Under the pieces are notes generated by a model. That model was given only the letters and a program-made list of their open reading frames with translations, was not told the DNA's origin and did not search any database. From Trachelipus rathkii (Eukaryota; Arthropoda; Malacostraca; Isopoda; Trachelipodidae), in assembly GCA_015478945.1 (NCBI GenBank), contig JABUQX010103688.1, positions 12,501 through 27,500 on the forward strand: a DNA stretch of 15,000 bases, written 5' to 3'. Of the stretch, positions 1 through 7,629 are shown one piece after another; the first letter of the stretch is position 1, and each line of letters starts with the position of its first letter. Both the position numbers and the translations under genes were made by a program.

Positions 1-73
1 TTTTACCGTAGATTTTTATTTCGGATTATTGCTTTTCGCCTGACCAGATTGCATATTTTTTCCCGCTGAGTCC
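1..73. repeat. Outer terminal segment, left arm
   Basis: This is a non-repetitive segment outside the 130-bp array, starting with a T-run and accgtag. It contains gcttttcgcctgaccag and cccgct. The mirrored copy at 14020-14093 agrees apart from a few small indels (for example gcatatttttt against gccatattgtttt). If the element is a transposon, this is its end. The true tip may lie before base 1, because the right copy has 8 A where only 4 T are visible here. Confidence 0.8.
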
Positions 74-988
74 GATTTTGACGCTTGAGGTGTCCATCTA
101 TGGGTTTTTTTGGGTCGGGGAAGCCGTTTATGAGGTATGTGAGGCGTTTGGAACAGGAAATTCAAGTCAAATGCCGACATGACTTGGAAATTCGTAAGGT
201 CGTCAGATTTTGACGCTTGAGGTGTCCATCTATGGGGGTCAGGGAAGCCGTTTATGAGGTATGTGAGGCGTTTGGAACAGGGAATTCAAGTCAAATGCCG
301 ACATGACTTGGTTGGAAATTCGTAAGGTCGTCAGATTTTGACGCTTGAGGTGTCCATCTATGGGTTTTTTGGGTCAGGGAAGCCGTTTATGAGGTATGTG
401 AGGCGTTTGGAACAGGGAATTCAAGTCAAATGCCGACATGACTTGGTTGGTAAGGTCGTTAGATTTAGACACTTGAGGTGTCCATCTATGGTTTTTTGGG
501 TCAGGGAAGCCGTTTATGAGGTATGTGAGGCGTTTGGAATAGGGAATTCAAGTCAAATGCCGACATGACTTGGAAATTCGTAAGGTCGTCAGATTTTGAC
601 GCTTGAGGTGTCCATCTATGGGTTTTTGGGGTAGAGGAAGCCGTTTATGAGGTATGTGAGGCGTTTGGAACAGGGAATTCAAGTCAAATGCCGACATGAC
701 TTGGAAATTCGTAAGGTCGTCAGATTTTGACGCTTGAGGTGTCCATCTATGGGTTTTTGGGGGTAGGGGAAGCCGTTTATGAGGTATGTGAGGCGTATGG
801 AACAGGGAATTCAAGTCAATTGCCGACATGACTTGGAATTTCATAAGGTCGTCAGATTTTGATGCTTGAGGTGTTGAGTTAGGGGTTCATTAGGTCGGGG
901 AAGTCGATTCTGAGATCGGTGAGCCTAATAAAGCAGGGAATCCAAGTCAAATAAAGACATGACTTGGACTTTCTCTGAAATTGCTAAG
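74..988 (+). repeat. Tandem array of ~130-bp units, left arm (6 + 1 divergent)
   Basis: Units begin at gattttgacgcttgagg: 74, 206, 334, 462, 592, 723, and a divergent copy at 855. Spacings are 132, 128, 128, 130, 131 and 132 bp. Each contains gtgtccatctatggg, a T/G-rich run, gaagccgtttatgaggtatg, caagtcaaatgccgacatg and, mostly, cgtaaggtcgtcag. The 855 copy keeps the plan but differs at many positions (tcattaggtcggggaagtcg, gagcctaataaagcaggg). It marks the inner edge of the array. The units are clearly richer in GC than the satellite further in. Open frames here are short and arise from the repeat; unit lengths are mostly not multiples of three, so no repeated protein is preserved. Confidence 0.95.
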
Positions 989-995
989 TTTTATA
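989..995 (-). promoter_or_regulatory. Possible outward TATA box, left arm
   Basis: Read on the minus strand this is TATAAAA, with GGCCAAT just upstream (about 1003-1009). It would direct transcription outward into the 130-bp array. Such matches are frequent by chance in AT-rich DNA. Confidence 0.15.
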
Positions 996-1124
996 CTTTT
1001 TATTGGCCAAATTAAGGGTTCCAAAGGGTGGTGAGACCAATTTTGAGGTCAGGTTAGCCAATATTTGAGTTTTAGAAGGGCTAACAATAAGTCTTATAAC
1101 CCACACTTCTCTTCACCCCTCAAT

Positions 1125-1250
1125 TTAGATGAGTTCTAGTTGACTTATCTTCTTCAAACTTGGCTCCCCGTATAAGGGTGACGTAACCTCATCGTAGACT
1201 AGGTTAAGCGCACCATGGAGGGGGCGCCACCCCCCCCTAAAAACCGACAT
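1125..1250 (-). other. Small hypothetical reading frame, 41 codons (doubtful gene)
   Basis: Starting at the ATG at 1250-1248, this frame encodes a 41-residue peptide beginning MSVFRGGWRPLHGALN and ending KKISQLELI. The frame can be extended upstream to 1340 only through a GTG codon, so 1250 is the first ATG. It lies in the conserved single-copy segment and reads outward. Composition is not low-complexity, which makes it the least trivial frame in the palindrome, but I do not recognise it. The right-arm copy is out of frame after a one-base change in a G-run (8 G here, 7 there). That suggests either that no coding constraint acts, or that one count is a sequencing error. It could be an exon remnant or chance. 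Confidence 0.15.
1220..1234. other. GC-rich hairpin, left arm
   Basis: GGGGG-CGCCA-CCCCC can form a 5-bp stem with a 5-base loop; the C-run continues to 1237. It is an isolated GC island in AT-rich DNA and may be a polymerase stall or miscall point. Confidence 0.6.
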
Positions 1251-1590
1251 GTTAATAGAAGGTTGAAATTTAGAGAAAGGATTCGGAGTCGGATTTCTGG
1301 AAAGAGAAGGGATAGGAATCAGAGGAGTTGACAACGGCACCGGTGCTGGAGCCGGTGCGGTGCCAAGTTAATAAACATTCGTTTAATAATACAATATCAT
1401 TACTGTTCACATAACTGATTCTGTTCTATCATGTACATATCGTCAATTGCATTGCATCTTGCAAAGATAACCCGTCTTTCTAAATGTTGAAGACTGTCAT
1501 TTATATTTTCAAATCTCATTTTCTTTTTATAAACGTTAACTAATATAATTTTTTCTCCCTAAGTTGAAACATGCATATATTGTTTGCTTT

Positions 1591-1793
1591 TTTTTTATGT
1601 TTTTATCTTACATTTATACTTTGTGTTTAATTTTATTTTTAGTTTTATTTTTTTTTCTAACTATTTTTTATTTTACATTTTTATTTTGTGTTTAATTTTT
1701 TATTTTTTATTTTAATTTTACTTATTTAAATTTATTTTTCAAACTTTTTTTTTTTTTTTTTTTTTTTTTTGTAAGTTTTATTTTATCGTTTAT

Positions 1794-1892
<99 letters not shown>

Positions 1893-1917
1893 TTAAATTT
1901 ATTTTTAACTATTTTTT
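1591..1917. repeat. T-rich low-complexity block with two long poly-T runs, left arm
   Basis: This block contains a loose repeat (actttgtgtttaatttt near 1618 and attttgtgtttaatttt near 1683). It also has pure T runs at 1745-1770 (26) and 1799-1890 (92). The mirrored position of the 92-T run in the right arm is an interrupted A-rich sequence, not a pure run, so this tract may be a length or consensus error. No gene. Confidence 0.9.
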
Positions 1918-3739
1918 CATGTCATATTTTGTATAACATAACACAAAACTTTTATTTATTTTTTTTATTGCTTTAAACATTGTTGTTTTTACTCGAAAAA
2001 TTAAAACTTGTTATGGTTTTATAACTTAAAAATTTTTACATTTTTACATTCCTTAAGGCAGTAAATCAGTAAATCAGTAAATCAACTGCCCTCCATACCC
2101 TCCTAACCTTCCATGATCTATTGATCTATTGATCTATTGGTCTTATTGATTCAAGTCAATATTTTGAATAACATAACACAACACAACTTTTGATTTATTT
2201 TTTTGTTTTGGTTTCTTTAAATATTTTTTTTTTTACTAAAAAAATTATTCTTTTTAATGTTTATAACAATTTTAAAAAATTTGCATTTTTTGCATACCTT
2301 AAAGTCAGTAATCAGTAAAGAAGCAGTAAATGCAGTAAATCAAGTAAATCAAACATCATCAAACACCTTCCTAGCCTTCCATGATCTATTGATCTATTGA
2401 ATCTATTGATATTGATTCAAGTCATATTTGTATAACATAAACACAAAACTTTTATTATTTTTGTTTTGTTTATAAACATTTTGCTTTTACTAAAAAATAA
2501 ATTATTCTTTTTATGTTATAACTTAAAAAAAAAATTTGCATTTTTTACATACCTTAAAAGCAGTAAATCAGTAAAAATCAGTAAAATCAAAGTACTCATT
2601 TCCACGCCCATCTACCCTCCAATGATCTATTGTCTATTGATTCAAGTCATAATTTTCTATTAAAAATCGTTATGTTTTACATACCCTAAAAGCAGTAAAT
2701 CAGTAAAACAGTAAACTCAAACTGCCTTTACAGCCACCTCTGCTCTACCCCTTCCCATGATCTAATTGATCTAAATTGACCTATTGAGTCTATTTGATCT
2801 ATGTGATTCAGTCAATATTTTGTATATACATAACACAAAAACTTTTATTTATTTTGTTTTGTTTTTCTTTTAACATTATTTTTACTATATTAAAATTTAG
2901 TTCTTAGTGTCTGTAGTCTGTAATCATTTACTTTTTACAGTTCATAAAATTTATTATTCTTGTTTTATTTGATCTTTAAGCATTTTGTTTTTGACTAAAA
3001 GACTTGTATATTGTCCTTTCTATGATATATTAATAACTTAAAAAATTTGCGATTTTACATACCTGAAAGCAGTGAAATCAGTAAATCAGTATATACAAAT
3101 TAACCTTCCTAATCTTCCATGTCTTTGACTATTTGATCTATTGATCTACTTGATTCAAGTCATTATTTTCTATTGAAAATTGTTATGTGTTTTACATACC
3201 TAAAGGGCAGTAATGATCAATAAAACAGTAAATCAAACTGTCTTCCCAGCCATCCCCTCGCTACCCTTTTCCATGATCATTGATCTATGATACTATTGAT
3301 CTATTGTATTCAAGTCATATTTTGTATAAATATAACATAAACTCTTTTTTATTTTGTTTTGTTTCTTTCAACATTTTGTTTTTACTAAGTAAATGTATGT
3401 TTCGTTTTTGTTTTATTTGCTTTAAACATTTGTTTTTACTAAAAAATTTGCGCATTTGTACATACCTTAAACGGCGAGGTAAGCGATCAGCTCAGTAAAC
3501 TCAGTAAATCCAATAGCTGCCGGGATAGCGATCACAGATATTCTTGCCCTTATTGATCCATTGATCTATTGATGTATTGATCTGTTTGATCTATTGATTT
3601 AAGTCAATATTTTATCTACCATAAAAAGTAAAATCGTGATATATTTTTTGTTTTGTTTTTTTAACATTTTTGTTTTTACTAAAATTTATTCTTTTATGTT
3701 TATAACTTAAAAAAATTTTGCATTTTTTACATCCCTTAA

Positions 3740-3884
3740 AGCAGTAAATCAGTAAATCAAGTAAATCAGTAAGCAGTAAATCAGTAAATCAGTAAATCAA
3801 ACTATCATCCAACTACCCTCCTACCCTTGCATGATCTATTGATCTATTGACCTATTGATCTATTGATCTATTGATCTATTGATT
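3740..3884. other. Representative local hairpin: two octamer runs around a C-rich loop
   Basis: About eight copies of cagtaaat (3741-3799) are followed by a C-rich stretch and then six copies of tgatctat (3832-3880). The reverse complement of gtaaatca is tgatttac, which matches tgatctat at 6 of 8 positions; one mismatch becomes G-U in RNA. Each satellite unit can thus form its own imperfect hairpin with the C-rich piece in the loop. This is the longest example on the left. Confidence 0.5.
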
Positions 3885-3957
3885 CAAGTCATATTTTGTA
3901 TAACATAACACAAAAACTTTTATTTATTTTGTTTTGTTTTCTTTAAACATTATGTTT

Positions 3958-4022
3958 TTACTATAAAAATTTATTTATTTTGTTTTATTTTTACTATAAA
4001 AATTTATTTATTTTGTTTTATT
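3958..4022. repeat. 33-bp internal duplication in the satellite unit
   Basis: The piece ctataaaaatttatttattt with tgttttatt following occurs twice, 33 bp apart (3961 and 3994). The same doublet is in units near 4563, 5163 and 5430, while the units at 4201 and 4790 lack it. The doublet accounts for much of the unit-length difference. Confidence 0.8.
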
Positions 4023-5970
4023 TGCTTTAAACATTTTGTTTTTACTAAAAAATTTATTCTTTTTATGTTTATAACTTAAAAATTTTGCATTTTTACTAAA
4101 AAATTTGCATTTTTACATACCTTAAAGCAGTAAATCAGTAAATCAAACTGCCCTCCATACCCTCCTACCCTTCCATGATCTATTGATCTATTGATCTATT
4201 GATTCAAGTCATATTTTGTATAATATAACACAAAACTGTTATTTATTTTTGTTTTGTTTCTTTAAACATTTTGTTTTTACTAAAAAATTTATTCTTTTTA
4301 TGTTTATAACTTAAAAAAATTTGCATTTTTACATACCTTAAAGCAGTAAATCAGTAAATCAGTAAACCAGTAAAGCAGTAAATCAGTAAATCAGTAAATC
4401 AAACTATCATCCAACTACCCTACTACCCTTCCATGATCTATTGATCTATTGACCTATTGAGCTATTGATCTATTGATCTATCGATTCAAGTCATATTTTG
4501 TATAACATAACACAAAAACTTTTATTTATTTTGTTTTGTTTTCTTTAAACATTATGTTTTTACTATAAAATTTATTTATTTTGTTTTATTTTTACTATAA
4601 AAATTTATTTATTTTGTTTTATTTGCTTTGAACATTTTGTTTTTACTAAAAAATTTATTCTTTTTATGTTTATAACTTAAAAATTTTGCATTTTTACATA
4701 CCCTAAAGCAGTAAATCAGTAAATCAGTAAATCAAACTACCCATTCCACCCTCCTACCCATTCGTGATCTATTGATCTATTGATCTATTGATTCAAGTCA
4801 TATTTTGTATAACATAACACAAAAACTTTTATTTATTTTGTTTTGTTTCTTTAAACATTATGTTTTTTACTATAAAAATTTATTTATTTTGTTTTATTTG
4901 CTTTAAAACATTTTGTTTTTACTAAAAAATTTAAACTTTTTATGTTTATAACTTAAAAAAATTAGCATTTTTACATACCTTAAAGCAGTAAATCAGTAAA
5001 TCAGTAAAGCAGTAAATCAAACTACCCATTCCACCCACCTACCCATCCATGATCTATTGATCTATTGATCTATTGATCTATTGATTCAAATCATATTTTG
5101 TATAACATAACACAAAAACTTTTATTTATTTTGTTTTGTTTTCTTTAAACATTTTGTTTTTACTATAAAAATTTATTTATTTTGTTTTATTTTTACTATA
5201 AAAATTTATTTATTTTGTTTTAATTTGCTTTTAAAAATTTTGTTTTACTAAAAATTATTCTTTATGTTTATAAACTTAAACATTTTGCAATTTTTTTTTA
5301 GCATACCTAAAACGCAGTAAATCAGTAAATCAGTAAATCAAACCTGCCATACCACACTGCCCACATCATCCATTGATCTATTGATCTATTGATCTATTGA
5401 TCTATTGATTCAAGTCATATTTTGTTTTTACTATAAAAATTTATTTATTTTGTTTTATTTTTACTATAAAAATTTATTTATTTTGTTTTATTTGCTTTAA
5501 ACATTTTGTTTTTCGTACTGAAAACAATTTGTATTCTTTTTTATGTTTATAAACTATAAAAATTTTGCATTTTTATCATACCTTAAAAAGCAGTAAAAAA
5601 CAAAAAATCAAAGTAAAATCAGTAAATCAAACTGCCATCCTAACCAATTCGTGTCCCATTGAGTCTATGACTCGTTGATCATTGAATCTATTGATTCTCA
5701 CTGATTCAAAGTCATATTTGTATAACATAACACATTTACTTTTAATTTATTTTGTTTATTACTTAAAATATTTTGCATTTTTACATACCCACTAAAGCAG
5801 TAAATCAGTAAATACAGTAAATCAAACTAATATCATGGCCACTATCCACTTCCTAACCTTGCCATGATCTTTGATCTATTGAGCTATTGATCTATTGATC
5901 TATTGATTCATGTCATATTATAAGTATCTTTTTGTATAACATAACATAAAAATATATTCTTTGCTATAGC

Positions 5971-6111
5971 TATTGTTGTTGAAATGTCGCGTTTGTTGTT
6001 GCATTTGTTGCAGTTGTTGATGTTGTTGTTGTTGAAATGTAGCGTTTGTTGTTGCATTTGTTGCAGTTGTTGATGTTTTTGTTGTTGAAATGTTTTTGTT
6101 GTGTTGCTGTA

Positions 6112-6144
<33 letters not shown>

Positions 6145-6157
6145 TTTGTTGTTGTGG

Positions 6158-6192
<35 letters not shown>

Positions 6193-6226
6193 GCCTGTTG
6201 TTTGTTGTTGTTGTTGCTATGTTGTT
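5971..6226 (+). repeat. GTT-rich minisatellite, left arm
   Basis: A 53-bp unit containing gaaatgt, tgttgcatttgttgcagttg and gatgttgttg repeats with gaaatg at 5981, 6034 and 6087. It then gives way to nearly pure GTT (about 6156-6193). The 60-codon frame of V and L residues here is microsatellite translation, not a protein gene. Confidence 0.93.
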
Positions 6227-6473
6227 AAAATATAATCATACGTTCAAGTTTAATGAAAATATACAACACTTTTTCAAACATATTCTCTAAAATATTAATG
6301 TTAATTTGCATTAACATTGTAATATTGAGAAAACTAAACAAAAAATACATATCATCCTAACCTATAACTGACATACAGCATTCGTTAACAATGTAACTAA
6401 AATTAAAAGTTTCAACTTACCAGCAGAGACGGCATAGCAATCTCAAACTTTACTATACACACAACCGCTCTAA
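6227..6473. repeat. Inner single-copy strip, left arm
   Basis: About 250 bp of non-repetitive AT-rich sequence, including acatacagcattcgttaac, gtttcaacttaccagcag and tactatacacacaaccgctc. The mirrored copy at 7158-7420 differs by scattered substitutions and indels and appears somewhat more divergent than the outer single-copy segment. No reading frame of note. Confidence 0.85.
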
Positions 6474-6614
6474 ATTATAATTATTAATTATTATCATTAT
6501 TATTATTATTATTGATTATTATTATTATTATTATTATATTATTATAGTTATTATTATTATTATATTATTATTATTACTATTATTATTTTATTTATTATTA
6601 TTATTTTATTTATT
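6474..6614. repeat. ATT microsatellite, left arm
   Basis: Interrupted ATT/TTA trinucleotide tract of about 141 bp, with attg, attat and tttattt interruptions. Confidence 0.93.
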
Positions 6615-6656
6615 CATCATCAACTATATATGTTTTATGAACATAACAAAAACCTA

Positions 6657-6679
6657 ACACACATATACACACACGCACA

Positions 6680-6714
<35 letters not shown>

Positions 6715-6733
6715 CACACACACACACACACCA
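6657..6733. repeat. CA microsatellite, left arm
   Basis: CA dinucleotide tract of about 77 bp with gcac and cacc interruptions, immediately outside the central palindrome. Confidence 0.93.
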
Positions 6734-6763
6734 CAATAATATAGACCACTTTAACTTAATACA

Positions 6764-6777
6764 ATTGCCATGGCAAT
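6764..6777. repeat. 14-bp perfect palindrome beside the centre
   Basis: ATTGCCATGGCAAT is its own reverse complement. It lies in the left arm just before the loop. The mirrored site on the right (attgcaggcaaat, near 6818-6830) is imperfect, so this small palindrome is intact on one side only. Confidence 0.85.
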
Positions 6778-6780
6778 CAT

Positions 6781-6815
6781 GGAGAATAATCAGGTATTGA
6801 TAGTAAGTTATTTCT
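6781..6815. other. Central spacer (loop) of the palindrome
   Basis: The last clear pairing is gcaatcat (6773-6780) with atgattgc (6816-6823). The 35 bp between them do not pair cleanly. With a few mismatches (ggagaataa against ttatttcta) the stem could go further and leave a loop of about 20 nt. There is no space for any gene at the centre. Confidence 0.85.
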
Positions 6816-6854
6816 ATGATTGCAGGCAAATGTATAAGTAAAGTGTCTCTATTA

Positions 6855-6900
6855 TTGTGTGTGTGTGTGTGTGTGCTGTGTGTGTGTTTGTGTGCGTGTA
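6855..6900. repeat. TG microsatellite, right arm
   Basis: Mirror of the CA tract, about 46 bp, with a gtgct interruption. It is shorter than the left tract. The 101-codon minus-strand frame crossing both CA/TG tracts is an artefact of the dinucleotide repeats. Confidence 0.93.
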
Positions 6901-6949
6901 GGCTGTATGGTGTGTTAGGTTTGTTATGTTCAATATACATATATAGTTG

Positions 6950-7157
<208 letters not shown>

Positions 7158-7420
7158 TTTGAGCGGTTGTGTGTATAGTAAAGATTGAGATTGCTATGCC
7201 GTCTTCTGCTGGTAAGTTGAAACTTTTAATTTTAGTTACCTTGTTAACGAATGCTGTATGTCAGTTAGGTTAGGATGATATGTATTTTTTTGTTTAGTAT
7301 ATCAATATTACAACGTTAATGCAAAATTAACAATTAATATTTTTAGAGAATGTTTGCACACACAAGGTGTATGTAATATTTTCATTTAACTTAGGACGTA
7401 TGATATATCTGTAGAAAGAA
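7158..7420. repeat. Inner single-copy strip, right arm
   Basis: This is the mirror of 6227-6473, with gagcggttgtgtgtatagta, ctgctggtaagttgaaac and gttaacgaatgctgtatg. It carries a small insertion (cacacacaaggtgt near 7358-7371) that differs from the left copy. The ctgctggtaag stretch looks like a splice donor, but no exon frame supports it. Confidence 0.85.
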
Positions 7421-7621
7421 CAAGCAACTATATCAACAACAAACACTATAACAACAAACAGAGACAACAACCAAACCCAAAAGAAAAGCAACATTTCACC
7501 ACAAAAAACAACAACAACAACATCAACAACAACAGCAACAACAAACGTAACATTTCAACAACAACAACATCAACAACTGCAACAAATGCAACAACAAACG
7601 CGACATTTCAACAACAATAGC
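7421..7621 (-). repeat. AAC-rich minisatellite, right arm
   Basis: This is the mirror of the GTT block, with catttc markers at 7492, 7551 and 7604 (spacings 59 and 53). The pure AAC stretch is shorter and more interrupted than the pure GTT on the left. Confidence 0.92.
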
Positions 7622-7629
7622 TACAGCAA

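Larger units (their letters stand above)
989..1590. repeat. Single-copy segment, left arm
   Basis: This is about 600 bp without internal repeats, between the 130-bp array and the T-rich block. It is the best-conserved part of the palindrome; by eye, the mirrored copy at about 12490-13069 differs only by scattered single-base changes and one scrambled GC-rich patch (1328-1365). It has a GC-rich hairpin, a short reading frame and a possible TATA box, listed separately. No tRNA, snRNA or recognised transposon protein was found. Confidence 0.85.
1918..5960 (+). repeat. Satellite array of ~290-bp units, left arm (~16 units)
   Basis: Each unit reads in order: gattcaagtcatattttg, tataacataacac, T-rich stretches with tttattttgttttg, tttttactaaaaaattt, tttttacataccttaaag, a run of octamer cagtaaat, a C-rich piece such as ccctcctacccttcc, and a run of octamer tgatctat. 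Anchors fall at 1918 (degenerate), 2148, 2414, 2639, 2805, 3152, 3307, 3596, 3881, 4201, 4483, 4790, 5083, 5407, 5703 and 5905. From 3881 to 5407 units are regular, 282-324 bp. From about 2400 to 3600 they are shorter and full of small indels. Variants of the C-rich piece (types A, B, C) distinguish units. No coding capacity. Confidence 0.93.
1..6780 (+). repeat. Left arm of the giant inverted repeat
   Basis: From the outside in, this arm holds the terminal segment, 130-bp units, single-copy segment, T-rich block, satellite array of about 290-bp units, GTT minisatellite, single-copy strip, ATT tract and CA tract. Every layer has its reverse complement at the mirrored place in 6816-14093. Single-copy parts match at roughly 98 percent by eye, mostly with single-base indels. 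The satellite and microsatellite parts differ more. The arm is about 500 bp shorter than its partner, mainly because its satellite array has two fewer units. Confidence 0.93.

Noticed and set aside
338..568. 76-codon frame on the plus strand
   Set aside because: It lies wholly in the 130-bp tandem repeat. The repeat units are mostly not multiples of three, so the frame reads neighbouring units differently and is not preserved.
548..844. 98-codon frame on the minus strand with a repeated PHIPHKRLPLP motif
   Set aside because: The repeated motif comes from tandem DNA units whose lengths happen to restore frame once. The mirrored units in the other arm do not keep it.
74..988. CRISPR-like array
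   Set aside because: The 130-bp units are head-to-tail with no unique spacers, in an evidently eukaryotic sequence. They are a tandem repeat.
1120..1260. tRNA-like or SINE promoter in the GC-richer part of the single-copy segment
   Set aside because: No convincing A-box and B-box pair or cloverleaf could be found on either strand.
2466..2663. Frame of F, L, I and K residues in the satellite
   Set aside because: Its composition follows from the AT-rich satellite. It spans a unit boundary and is not repeated in other units. The same holds for the frame at 3280-3498.
2040..5900. Telomeric or centromeric repeat
   Set aside because: The octamers and 290-bp units resemble no telomere motif I know. 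The array is bounded and mirrored within an element, which does not support a chromosome-scale satellite, though that cannot be excluded without the genome.
6046..6228. Poly-valine/leucine frame, and the poly-Y/I and H/T/V/C frames at 6635-7121
   Set aside because: These are direct translations of GTT, TAA and CA/TG microsatellites, with no non-repetitive core.
7205..7220. Splice donor (ctgctggtaag) in the inner single-copy strip
   Set aside because: The match is good, but there is no exon frame or acceptor pair, and the mirror copy offers no further support.
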